A stretch of 64,000 nucleotides of DNA from contig JADJGF010000001.1 in the NCBI GenBank assembly GCA_016708125.1, positions 952,001-1,016,000 of the forward strand. Reading direction: 5' to 3'. The position numbers and the translations under genes were made by a program. Every line of letters starts with the position of its first letter. The first letter of the stretch is position 1. The DNA comes from Ignavibacteriota bacterium (GTDB lineage: Bacteria > Bacteroidota > Ignavibacteria > Ignavibacteriales > Melioribacteraceae). This document shows, in pieces, positions 35,955 to 45,010 of the stretch. The notes below the pieces were generated by a model. It had not been told where the DNA came from. It did no database searches and saw only the letters and a list, made by a program, of their open reading frames with translations.

Positions 35955-37763
35955 TTATTTCATTAAAATAAGTTTTTTTGTATCACTAAAATTACCAGCT
36001 TCTATTTTGTAAAAGTAAACACCGCTTGATAAATTACTACCGTCAAATTTAATGTTGTACTTTCCACTTGTTTTAAATTCATTTACTAAAGTTATTACTT
36101 CTTTACCAAGCATATCGTAAATTTTTAAAGTTACATGCCCGTCTTTTGGTAATTGGTAATTTATTGTTGTTAATGGATTAAAAGGATTGGGATAATTTTG
36201 TGAAAGTGAATATTGTTTTGGTAGTTCTTCAATATTTAATTCAACATTCTCAAAATTGTTTTTGTTAACAGATTCATATTCTATATCTAAACAATCACTT
36301 ATATCGTACTTAACTTGTTCGTTAATATTACCACTTACTCTTATAAAATATTGTCCGGATTGCAATTTACTGCAATCAATTTTAAAGTAAGTTTTAATAT
36401 CAGTAGTATCTTTTTTATTATAAGAAATATCCTTTATTTGTGAAATAACTTCACCATTATTTTTTACTAATTCTAATGTTAATTTAATTCCATTGGTTGA
36501 TAAATTTGTCTTTTCCCTGTTTATAAAATAAGCACAATCAGCAAACTCTAAAGAACTTTCTTTAGTTAAATTTAATAGTTCGGTTGACATCATCTCGGTT
36601 AACCTTTTACTATCTTTTATTTTGGTTGAATCATTAATTTCTCTAAACTTAATGCTTTCGCCATCAAGCTTAATATTTCCAAGTTGGTAAACTATTTCAG
36701 AATTATTTTTTGTTAAAACAAGCATTCTAGAATAGTTAAATTTTTCATCTTCAGAAGTCTTTTGCATTGTACTAAAATTATATGAAACAGGTCTCACTTG
36801 ATAGGGTGCCGAACCACTTCTATAAAAACCAATTGCTTTTATTTGTGCAAATTCCTCGCCATTGCTTATTTGTAAATCTTGCCCAAAGTAAGCTGTTGGT
36901 AATGTTTTAATAGTTGAATAACTGCCATTTTCAAATTTTACATAATGTGCTACATTATACATATTTGACCATGCTATTATTGAACCATCGTTACCGGATC
37001 CTTTAGAATTATTATTTGTCGGATATGCTGCTGCTCCATTTTCAAATAACGAATTAGATGACCAAGTGTTATTAGTATTACTTGTTTTTCTTTTTATAAT
37101 GGCAGTTGGTATACTGCTAGAATTATATCCACTCCAACTAATTACTGGAAAATCATCATGTGCAGAAATTGATGGATTAATATTATAAGTAAATCCGGAA
37201 CTGGCCGAAATTGTTGTTTCGTCTTTGATGGTACCGTTTTGGAGAAGTTCACAATATTTTATTTGTGTATTACTGTTTTGATACGCTAAAAAGAATCTGT
37301 ATAACGAGCCCATTATTGATGGATTTTGACTGCTTGATGTTGAATTTGTTACAGTATAATTTGTTACTGAGGTAATTCTTTCAGTAATAGAATCAATATT
37401 TAGCTTAAGAGAAATTAATTGAGATGTTGATGTGGGTTTAAAAACAACAAAAATTAAGTTATTATAAACTCCAATAACTGGCTTTGTATCGTAAGTATAT
37501 GTTGTTAAATCATATATATTATCATCCCAAATTCTATTGCCGTTAACAAATTTAGTCACATTTAGTCCCAAGCAAGTTGAAAGAAAAACAAATCTATCCG
37601 CTTGATAAACTACATAAACATTATTCATGCCGTCGTTTGATTCTGCAATTGATACACTTTTTGCATTACTGGGGTATGGATTTACCCTTTGTTCTGGAGT
37701 CCATGTTGTGCCTCCATTACTGCTGTATGTATACCAAACACTTCCCATACTTTCATAAACCAT
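35955..37763 (-). CDS. BNR-like propeller plus T9SS domain, downstream part of a split gene
   Basis: The 602-residue frame has no signal peptide and begins in the middle of a beta-propeller: SVWYTYSSNGGTTWTPEQ is a BNR/Asp-box-type strand (SNGGTTW). Further blades follow to about residue 340, then a beta domain and a T9SS type A sorting domain (about 515-602, ending TKKLILMK). The frame is open upstream of its first ATG as far as about 37837 and reads NVTTGFNTNSQRKIVRTSNG without stops. It therefore continues the upstream protease frame with a one-base shift (see the finding at 37829-37834). As written it cannot be exported alone. It could be a C-terminal part of the same protein. Confidence 0.75.
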   Translation of the reverse strand: MVYESMGSVWYTYSSNGGTTWTPEQRVNPYPSNAKSVSIAESNDGMNNVYVVYQADRFVFLSTCLGLNVTKFVNGNRIWDDNIYDLTTYTYDTKPVIGVYNNLIFVVFKPTSTSQLISLKLNIDSITERITSVTNYTVTNSTSSSQNPSIMGSLYRFFLAYQNSNTQIKYCELLQNGTIKDETTISASSGFTYNINPSISAHDDFPVISWSGYNSSSIPTAIIKRKTSNTNNTWSSNSLFENGAAAYPTNNNSKGSGNDGSIIAWSNMYNVAHYVKFENGSYSTIKTLPTAYFGQDLQISNGEEFAQIKAIGFYRSGSAPYQVRPVSYNFSTMQKTSEDEKFNYSRMLVLTKNNSEIVYQLGNIKLDGESIKFREINDSTKIKDSKRLTEMMSTELLNLTKESSLEFADCAYFINREKTNLSTNGIKLTLELVKNNGEVISQIKDISYNKKDTTDIKTYFKIDCSKLQSGQYFIRVSGNINEQVKYDISDCLDIEYESVNKNNFENVELNIEELPKQYSLSQNYPNPFNPLTTINYQLPKDGHVTLKIYDMLGKEVITLVNEFKTSGKYNIKFDGSNLSSGVYFYKIEAGNFSDTKKLILMK

Positions 37764-37825
37764 GTGTAATCCGCCGTTTGAGGTTCTTACTATTTTTCGC
37801 TGGCTGTTAGTATTGAAACCTGTTG

Positions 37826-40192
37826 TTACATTTTGCCTTTAAGATTAGCTTGAACGATTGCATTAGCTGTATTAAAAACAACTGGGGTTTCTAATGCAGT
37901 TTCATTTTGAAAAGTAGCACTGCCTGTTGGATTGGCACTCCAATTTTGGAAATAAAATTCTCTTGTACCCACTAAACTATTAACATAAATATTTTGTTGT
38001 TGAATTGCTTTTGAAGTATAATATGGTGGTGTAAAACCAGTTCCACCCTGCAATAAGAAAACACCTTTATAATTAGAAGAAGTGTTTGGAGAAAATGGTG
38101 AATTTAAATTATTATACCAAAGAGCTGATGCTATTGACCCCCTATTCAAGGGTCCCTTTGCATCGTTGTTATCAATAAGCCAAGGATCTCGAAAACCAAT
38201 TTGACCACCGTTAATGCTCGTTTCTTCAAGCTTATTGAGAAACTGGACACTGTAAACAGGTTTTAAATTAGCAGTAAGATTGGTAGTACCTGATATTATT
38301 GTAAAATTTTTATGATTGGTTACATCCGTTAGTGAACTATTCCAGTTGTGATATTTTTCATTATTTACTACATTCTGATTACTTCGTAATGTTTGTGTTG
38401 AATTTTTTGCAAAAATAAAAGTTTTTGGAGCCGATTGGTTATTCCAACTATTTGATTGCCATATATCAAAAGTGCTAATATTTGTACCACCAGAATTTAA
38501 TTGAGAAACTGTTGTATTAACATAATTTTCTGCAACTCGTGCTGCAATAGCAGCATATGCATCTACCCTACCGTTTCCAGATGCTTTTTTCCAAGTCGTA
38601 GAATTCCCTCCATCACTCATAGCTACAGATGTGCTTTTAATTTTTGAAAGAAATTGTGTATATCCATCCGTATTAAAGCCTTCGAAATACAGAGCAGCAA
38701 TTCCAGCTAAGTGCGGAGCTGCAGCAGAAGTTCCAGAAAATGGATTTGAAAAATTTCCATTTTGACCAACAAATGTATTGACATTATCAGCGGCTGTAAT
38801 TTTGGGTTGTTGACTTTCTAAGTAAGTACCACTTCCAGATGAATATATTACACCCGGACCTCGAGAGCTGAAGTCTTCAACATCTAATGGGGTTGATACA
38901 TTTGTTGCGGCCGTAGCTATTACATTACTAGCAATACACTGTCCTAATATCTGCTTATCTGATTTAGGCAAATTAAAATTGGAAATATCGCCCAAAATTA
39001 ATATTTTTAATTCTCTATTCATACTGCCAGGTACCCAATCAAACCACTTAACTTTTATTTTATATGTTGTATTTGCAGTTGCCTCAAAGTCCCCATATTC
39101 TTCAGGAGAAAAACCAGATCCCCTTCTATCACTTGTTATTTTCGCGTTATTACTTGCGTCAGTAACAAACAAATCATAATCTTCTGTAGGTGCATACCAA
39201 TTATCACCCCATTGCAAGATTATTTGTATATTATTTGCTGAATTTGACTTAAACGTTAATTCAGTCATAGCATTGTTATCGAATATAACAAAATTACCAG
39301 TGGCATTGACAAGATAACTGTTACCTGTATACATTTTCCCATTAAAATTTCCAGCAGATGATATATAACAGCCGTTATTTGATTGTATAAATTGATTAAT
39401 TGCTACAGAAATCTCATTTTCTTGAAAATAGGAATAGCCAATAATAAAGCTAAGATCATCAACAATTATTTTACATCCTTGTTGTTTTAAATGTGTAATT
39501 CTATCAGCAAAATCTAAATGATCATCAGAACCGTCAATTCCGCCAAACCAAAGTTGTGCACTAGGGGCAATATCATGTATTATTTCCATCATTGCTGTAC
39601 CTTCTGTTCCAGGATAATTTGTTGCATTATTAGTATTATCAACTGCATTAACCACAGAGGGTAAATCACCATTTAATCTTGAGTCCATCCAATAATTCAT
39701 ACCATTCGATATTATTCCAACTTTTACACCGCTACCTGTCAATCCATAAGTATTATAAACCAAATCTGTTCGGTGTAATCCAACTCCTGCACTAATAACT
39801 TCCTCATTTGATATAGCAACACCTTTAGTACCTATTGATAGAACTTCATCTAATGCAGCAAGATCTTCAACTTTACTATAAGGGATCCATACATAAAGAT
39901 CATTATGTGTCTCATTTTTTATTTCACACCCTAAACTTTTTATTTTGTTTTTTATTGATAATGTACTCACTCTCACTCTGCAAAGTATTCTTAAATCACT
40001 ATCTAAAGCGGTAAATTTGTTCTTCACTTTTTTAGTTATATTTCCGTGTAATTTATTACCATTTTGAACTTCATTAATAACACTGTTTATTTCTTTTAAT
40101 ACTTCTTTTTCAAATTTACTTTCTAAGTTTTTATTATTCCATTGTCCAAACAGTAAGTTTGAACTTAAAATTAACATTATTAAAAATTTCAT
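37826..40192 (-). CDS. S8-like serine peptidase, N-terminal part of a split gene
   Basis: Start ATG at 40192 (788 residues). GAGGAG stands just upstream and MKFLIMLILSSNLLFGQ is a signal peptide. Ten residues encoded upstream would spoil it. The catalytic region runs about residues 165-560: VGIISNGMNYW (about 172-182), GTEGTAMMEIIHDIAP, and the Ser motif FSGTSAAAPHLAG (about 497). The canonical Asp (DTG/SDG) is Asn here and the canonical His position holds Glu (EGTAMMEI), which some S8-like groups of Bacteroidota also show. It ends LKGKM and TAA at 37826, where the frame appears to shift by one base into the propeller/T9SS frame (35955-37763). If so, the native protein would be about 1,410 residues. 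Confidence 0.75.
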   Translation of the reverse strand: MKFLIMLILSSNLLFGQWNNKNLESKFEKEVLKEINSVINEVQNGNKLHGNITKKVKNKFTALDSDLRILCRVRVSTLSIKNKIKSLGCEIKNETHNDLYVWIPYSKVEDLAALDEVLSIGTKGVAISNEEVISAGVGLHRTDLVYNTYGLTGSGVKVGIISNGMNYWMDSRLNGDLPSVVNAVDNTNNATNYPGTEGTAMMEIIHDIAPSAQLWFGGIDGSDDHLDFADRITHLKQQGCKIIVDDLSFIIGYSYFQENEISVAINQFIQSNNGCYISSAGNFNGKMYTGNSYLVNATGNFVIFDNNAMTELTFKSNSANNIQIILQWGDNWYAPTEDYDLFVTDASNNAKITSDRRGSGFSPEEYGDFEATANTTYKIKVKWFDWVPGSMNRELKILILGDISNFNLPKSDKQILGQCIASNVIATAATNVSTPLDVEDFSSRGPGVIYSSGSGTYLESQQPKITAADNVNTFVGQNGNFSNPFSGTSAAAPHLAGIAALYFEGFNTDGYTQFLSKIKSTSVAMSDGGNSTTWKKASGNGRVDAYAAIAARVAENYVNTTVSQLNSGGTNISTFDIWQSNSWNNQSAPKTFIFAKNSTQTLRSNQNVVNNEKYHNWNSSLTDVTNHKNFTIISGTTNLTANLKPVYSVQFLNKLEETSINGGQIGFRDPWLIDNNDAKGPLNRGSIASALWYNNLNSPFSPNTSSNYKGVFLLQGGTGFTPPYYTSKAIQQQNIYVNSLVGTREFYFQNWSANPTGSATFQNETALETPVVFNTANAIVQANLKGKM

Positions 40193-40310
40193 AAACTCCT
40201 CATAAAGTTTGTTAAAGTTCACTTGAATATGTAATTTTGCTATATAAACAAAAATGGGTCAGCATTATTTTCAAATGCTTAACTCTATACGGTTTTTGTT
40301 TACTTTGTTT

Positions 40311-40338
40311 CTGTTCCAGTGTTGGCGCACTGGAGCAG
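40311..40338. repeat. Hairpin CTGTTCCAGTG..CACTGGAGCAG
   Basis: An 11-bp stem (one G:T) with a 6-base loop lies between the protease gene and the lipoprotein gene. It may terminate the latter (minus strand, stop at 40376), and it looks like another short dispersed hairpin. Confidence 0.5.
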
Positions 40339-40375
40339 ATTTAATTTAATTTCGGAGAATCTCTTGTTTCCAATC

Positions 40376-41698
40376 TTATCTTCGTCCTATAGTTATAATA
40401 GCCTTCACTTTATCATCAATATAATTTCCTACAAAACAGACTAAATTTTCTTTAACTGAGAGTGATAAATAATTTCCGTAAAAATTTGGAACTCCATCAT
40501 TTTTATAGGTTTTCCAGGTAACACCATTAAAATGAACAATTTCTCCTCCGGCACCTCCAATAAAAATGTCATTAACATCGTTACCTCTTATTGTATGCAT
40601 ATAGTAAGAAGAAATATTATTATTTACATTTTTCCATGTTTTATTTGCAGAATATGGATTTTGAATATATATACCATCCCCAACAATATAGGTTTTTAAC
40701 TCATTTTTGAACCAGACTGAGCTTATGCTCCAAGGTAAACCTTCAAGCATTTGAGGTACAATTAAATTATTCTTAATCTCGTAAACTTCGGGTCCGTGTC
40801 CTTCATATTTATCAGAGGCAACGCATAAAACTTTAGAATCATTTTCTTTAATCTTTTTACTTCCCCATATATCTTGAAAAGGCAGTGTAGTACTATATTC
40901 CGTTTTCTCCCAATAGCCATTATAATGTGCAATCAAACCACTATTTCCCACTGCATATATATCATTATTTGATGCTCCCCAGAGTTTATTGATCCAGCTA
41001 TTAAAAACTGTCTTTGGTATTTCAATTGATTGATATTTTTTTCCATTCCATTTAATTATTTGATCTAAACCAATCGTCACATTATTTGAATCAAAAGCGA
41101 AAACCGCTTTCATTGGAGCTAAAAAGGATTGCTGTTGACTATTATTAAAATAAATTCTTTCAGGCTTCCATTCTTTCCCATTCCATCTAATCAAGTTATA
41201 GAATTTTGGATCCGGACTATTTAGCGAATCATTTAAGTAAATTTCACCCACAGCCCAAATGTTGTTTTCATCAATAACTGCGACATCATAAAGAACACTA
41301 CTAGAATGTTCTCCAAATAAAAATGTTTGCCATGTAATATTATGGCTTGTTGTATCTAATGTTGTTACTTGTATTTTGTTACTTAAACCCAATTGCTTTT
41401 CAACTGTTGTATAAATATTATACGTTTGGTTTGGCAGTAATGAATCTACATATAATACTGTATCAACTTCATTTAATCTTATTGTTCTCTTATTCTTTTC
41501 ATTAACAAACAGATTTATATTTGCTGGTATTTGTAAATTATTTGTTTTAAGGGTAAGCCAGACTTCTGTACAGCTTGCATCTTCAAGCTGCAGTTCAAGA
41601 ATTGCTTTATTCGGTTCGGTTGTATCGCAACTAAAGGAAATAAATATTAAGGCAAATACTACTGGCAATAATAGGATGGGAAGATATTTCTTTTTCAT
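40376..41698 (-). CDS. Putative beta-propeller lipoprotein
   Basis: The 440 residues have a lipobox signal (ALIFISFSC followed by DTTEPN). An FN3-like region covers about 30-115. From about 120 to 430 there are repeating propeller-type units: LYDVAVIDENNIWAVGEI, NLIRWNGKEWKPERI, NDIYAVGNSGLIAHYNGYW, TIRGNDVNDIFIGGAGG and IVHFNGVTWKTYKNDG. The pattern G(N/D)DxxDIxxxG...HFNGxxW is shared with the lipoprotein at 15422-16480, so both belong to one family. AAGGG lies in front of the ATG at 41698. Function unknown, probably surface binding or sensing. Confidence 0.7.
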   Translation of the reverse strand: MKKKYLPILLLPVVFALIFISFSCDTTEPNKAILELQLEDASCTEVWLTLKTNNLQIPANINLFVNEKNKRTIRLNEVDTVLYVDSLLPNQTYNIYTTVEKQLGLSNKIQVTTLDTTSHNITWQTFLFGEHSSSVLYDVAVIDENNIWAVGEIYLNDSLNSPDPKFYNLIRWNGKEWKPERIYFNNSQQQSFLAPMKAVFAFDSNNVTIGLDQIIKWNGKKYQSIEIPKTVFNSWINKLWGASNNDIYAVGNSGLIAHYNGYWEKTEYSTTLPFQDIWGSKKIKENDSKVLCVASDKYEGHGPEVYEIKNNLIVPQMLEGLPWSISSVWFKNELKTYIVGDGIYIQNPYSANKTWKNVNNNISSYYMHTIRGNDVNDIFIGGAGGEIVHFNGVTWKTYKNDGVPNFYGNYLSLSVKENLVCFVGNYIDDKVKAIITIGRR

Positions 41699-42132
41699 TT
41701 TAGAACCCTTGTTTTCATTTAATTTATCTTGGTTCTTATGTTACTATAAAATCACTTTAGTTTTAAATCCGACATTAACATACGAAAAAAAAAAATAAAT
41801 TGTCAAGATTTACAATATTAAGTTTGTGTTAATTGAGTTTTTTATATGTTTAATAATATTTCTATACAAACTTAATTTAGTTAGCTTTCTTGCGGTTAGT
41901 AGTATTTTCAAGAATTATTTATCTTTAACAATTTTAATAATTTCCTAGAATAACACATTACTAATTTTCTATCCAGTTAATTTGAAGTGGTTTATTTTTC
42001 TTTTATACAAATATTTTAACTTGTAAAAATTATTATTTCACTTGTAAGAAGTCTATTAAATATTTTTAATTTTACATTAACCAATATTTTAAATAAATCA
42101 ATTTTTCTGTTTATAATTAAACAATAATAATT
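41699..42132. other. Gene-free divergent region
   Basis: These 434 bp are very AT-rich and separate the divergent lipoprotein (leftward) and beta-lactamase-family (rightward) genes. I see no gene, hairpin or clear operator, only long A/T tracts that would hold both promoters. Confidence 0.5.
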
Positions 42133-43305
42133 ATGTTCAAAAACAAAATTAGAATAAGTTCGATCTTGCTAAAGACTATACTGGTTTTAACTTTCTTAGT
42201 AATTTCCTCATGCTCAACAAAAATTGAAAAAGAATATAACTTTGAAGTTATTGACATGATTATGGAATCTGCAGTTATCGATTCCGTTTTTCCCGGCGCT
42301 GTACTGTTATTTGGAATTGATCAAGAAGTACTTTACAGCAAAGCATTCGGACATTTTACATATGATAAAAATTCATCTAAAGTTCAAACAAATTCAATAT
42401 TCGATTTGGCTTCGGTTTCGAAAGTTATTGGAACAACTTCAGCCGCAATGATATTAGTCCAAAATGGCAAATTAAATTTAGATGAAAAGGTTGTGAAATA
42501 TATTCCTCAATTTAACAATAATGGAAAAGATCAAATTACAATTAGGAATTTATTACTTCACAATTCCGGTTTATCTGCATTCAAAAAATATTATGATATA
42601 TATTCAACAGCTGATGAAGTTATTAATGATATTATGAATTTAAGTTTAGAAAATCCTCCCGGTGAAAAATATGTTTACAGTGATTTAGGAATGATTGTTT
42701 TGCAAAAAGTTATTGAGAAAATTTCCGAAAAAACTCTTGATGTTTTCTTAAACGATAATTTATTTACTAAACTGGAAATGAACCAAACAATGTATAATCC
42801 GTCAAATGAAATAAAAAATAATTGCGTTCCAACAGAACTGGATGATTTTTATAGAATGAGATTATTGCAAGGCGAAGTTCACGACGAAAGAGCTTTTATG
42901 CTAAACGGAGTTGCGGGTCATGCTGGATTGTTTTCAACAACTGAAGATTTATCGAAATTTATTATGATGTATTTAAATCACGGAATTTATAATAACGAAG
43001 AAATTCTTGATTCAAGATTAATTAAAGATTGGACGACAAAACAATCAGTGCAAAGCGATAGAGGTTTGGGTTGGGATACAAAATCTCCGGAAAAATCTTC
43101 ATCCGGAAATTATTTTTCGATGAATTCATTTGGTCATACTGGATATACCGGAACTTCAATTTGGGTTGATAAAGAAACAAAATTATTTGTTATACTTTTA
43201 AGCAATAGAGTTCATCCCAAAAGAACAAATACTAAAATTTCAGATTTCCGACCAATAATTCACGATGCTATTTTTAATTCAATATTTAGAAATTTAGAAA
43301 ATTAA
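42133..43305 (+). CDS. Beta-lactamase-family (class C-like) serine hydrolase, lipoprotein
   Basis: The 390 residues begin with a lysine-rich hydrophobic leader ending LVISSC (lipobox). The fold motifs of the penicillin-binding/AmpC type are present: FDLASVSKVIGT (SxxK, Ser about 96, Lys about 99), KYVYSDLGM (YxD in place of YxN, about 179) and SFGHTGYTGTSI (HTG, about 335). Class C-like enzymes of this kind include beta-lactamases, DD-peptidases and esterases. With an amino-sugar kinase and an AmpG-like carrier in the window, a wall-peptide role is plausible, but the true substrate is unknown. It is followed 1 bp later by a nucleotidyltransferase gene. Confidence 0.82.
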   Translation: MFKNKIRISSILLKTILVLTFLVISSCSTKIEKEYNFEVIDMIMESAVIDSVFPGAVLLFGIDQEVLYSKAFGHFTYDKNSSKVQTNSIFDLASVSKVIGTTSAAMILVQNGKLNLDEKVVKYIPQFNNNGKDQITIRNLLLHNSGLSAFKKYYDIYSTADEVINDIMNLSLENPPGEKYVYSDLGMIVLQKVIEKISEKTLDVFLNDNLFTKLEMNQTMYNPSNEIKNNCVPTELDDFYRMRLLQGEVHDERAFMLNGVAGHAGLFSTTEDLSKFIMMYLNHGIYNNEEILDSRLIKDWTTKQSVQSDRGLGWDTKSPEKSSSGNYFSMNSFGHTGYTGTSIWVDKETKLFVILLSNRVHPKRTNTKISDFRPIIHDAIFNSIFRNLEN

Positions 43306-43306
43306 C

Positions 43307-44086
43307 ATGCACAAAAGTTTTGTAAATAACGTAATTGATAAAGTTAAAAACGATGAAAATGTTTTGGGATTAGCACTCGGCGGTTCTTGGATCACAAATG
43401 AAATTGATGAATTTTCCGATCTCGATTTTGTTTTAGTTACAAAAAATAAAATAGCTCCAAATAAAGAATTGATGACAAATTATGCACAACAATTTGGAAA
43501 TTTGTTAAATGCTTTTACCGGTGAACATGTTGGAGAAAATCGACTTTTAATTTGTCTTTATGATAATCCGCTTCTGCATGTTGATATAAAATTTATAACT
43601 CCCGATGAATTTTATCAAAGAGTTGAAAATCCAATTGTGGTTTGGGAAAGAGAAAATATATTATCTAATATTATCAAAAATTCCGAACCAAAATTTCCTT
43701 ATCCGAATTATCAATGGATTGAAGACCGCTTCTGGATTTGGATTCATTACGTTTCTTCCAAAATTGGCAGAGGTGAATTTTTTGAAACTTTAGATGCAAT
43801 TAATTTTCTTCGGACAAATGTTATTGCACAATTATTGCAGATTAAAAACAATAGCTTGCCAAAAGGTTTAAGAAAAGCAGAAAAATTTTTCACTACTGAT
43901 GATATGGGAAAATTGAAATTAACAATTTCAGATTATGATAAAAGTTCATTAATCAAAAGTTTGGAACAAATAATTTTTTTATATCAAGATTTACGAAATC
44001 AAATTTTTTCACAAGAAATAAACTTGCAAACTCAAACTGAAATACGAGCAATGGAATATTTTAACGAAATTAAAAATCGAAATTAA
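43307..44086 (+). CDS. Nucleotidyltransferase-domain protein
   Basis: The 259 residues carry the polymerase-beta-type signature LALGGSWITNEIDEFSDLDFVLVT (GGS at about 25-27, Asp pair in SDLDF at about 38-40), with a third carboxylate likely in LHVDIKFI (about 88-95). This fold includes aminoglycoside adenylyltransferases and MNT-type toxins. The C-terminal helical part (about 140-259) resembles the domain of stand-alone adenylyltransferases. The gene starts 1 bp after the hydrolase and ends 6 bp before the ABC exporter genes, so it lies in one operon with them. I cannot name a substrate. Confidence 0.75.
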   Translation: MHKSFVNNVIDKVKNDENVLGLALGGSWITNEIDEFSDLDFVLVTKNKIAPNKELMTNYAQQFGNLLNAFTGEHVGENRLLICLYDNPLLHVDIKFITPDEFYQRVENPIVVWERENILSNIIKNSEPKFPYPNYQWIEDRFWIWIHYVSSKIGRGEFFETLDAINFLRTNVIAQLLQIKNNSLPKGLRKAEKFFTTDDMGKLKLTISDYDKSSLIKSLEQIIFLYQDLRNQIFSQEINLQTQTEIRAMEYFNEIKNRN

Positions 44087-44092
44087 TTTAAA

Positions 44093-45010
44093 ATGAATTC
44101 TGAAAAAGTTATAGAAATTTCAAACTTAACGAAAAAGTTTAAAAATCTTACAGCGGTAAATAACCTAAACCTCAATGTTTATAAGGGTGATGTGTTTGGT
44201 TTTCTTGGTCCAAACGGCGCCGGAAAAAGTACAACAATCAGAATGCTTCTCACATTAATTAAACCAACTTCTGGTAATATTAAAATTTTTGGGAAAGATT
44301 TAGCTCAGCACAGAAAAGAAATTTTAGCAAAAGTCGGTGCAATTGTAGAAAAACCGGATTTTTATTTATACTTAACCGCATATAAAAATTTGGAGATTTT
44401 AGGAAAAATGTCCGGTATTAGTATTTCCAAAAAAAATATTATGGAAATTCTTGAGTTAGTAGGTTTAGATAAAAGATACAACAGCAAAGTAAAAACTTTT
44501 TCTCACGGAATGAAACAAAGATTGGGAATTGCTCAAACACTTTTGCATAATCCGGAATTAATTATTTTAGATGAACCAACAACCGGACTTGATCCGCAAG
44601 GCATGAAGGAAATCCGAGATTTAATAATTTTCTTAAGCAAAGAAAAAGGTAAAACAATTTTTCTTTCTTCGCACATTTTACGCGAGATTGAATTAATTGC
44701 AAATAGAATGGTGATTATAAATAAAGGAAAAAATATAATTGAAGGTGATGTAAAAGAACTTTTAATTAATGATAAACATGAAGTTGAAATAAATTTTAAG
44801 AGTGAAATTAATATTCAAGAAATTTTATCTAATTCAGTATTTTCAAATAACAATTTCACCATTTTAAATTCACAACTGAAAATAAATCTTGCCGAAGAAA
44901 AAATTCCACATTTAATAAAATTTTTTGTTGAAAATAATGTTGAAATATTTTCCGTGGAAAGAAAAAATTCATTAGAAGATTATTTTTTAAAAATTACAGA
45001 AGAAAAATAA
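44093..45010 (+). CDS. ABC transporter ATP-binding protein
   Basis: The 305-residue ATPase has Walker A FLGPNGAGKSTTIRML (about 38-53), a Q-loop (GAIVEKPDFYLYLTAYKN), the signature TFSHGMKQRLGIAQTL (about 138-153), Walker B LIILDEPTTGLDPQG and the H-loop FLSSHIL. A C-terminal extension of about 90 residues is typical of the ABC-2 export family (NatA/CcmA). It is followed by its permease (TAATG overlap) and a LolA-like gene, suggesting an exporter for a hydrophobic or lipid-type substrate. The substrate is unknown. Confidence 0.9.
   Translation: MNSEKVIEISNLTKKFKNLTAVNNLNLNVYKGDVFGFLGPNGAGKSTTIRMLLTLIKPTSGNIKIFGKDLAQHRKEILAKVGAIVEKPDFYLYLTAYKNLEILGKMSGISISKKNIMEILELVGLDKRYNSKVKTFSHGMKQRLGIAQTLLHNPELIILDEPTTGLDPQGMKEIRDLIIFLSKEKGKTIFLSSHILREIELIANRMVIINKGKNIIEGDVKELLINDKHEVEINFKSEINIQEILSNSVFSNNNFTILNSQLKINLAEEKIPHLIKFFVENNVEIFSVERKNSLEDYFLKITEEK

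Noticed and set aside
37826..37860. Programmed -1 frameshift in the protease gene
   Set aside because: The local sequence has four A only and does not fit the X XXY YYZ heptamer, with no obvious downstream structure. A simple one-base indel explains it better.
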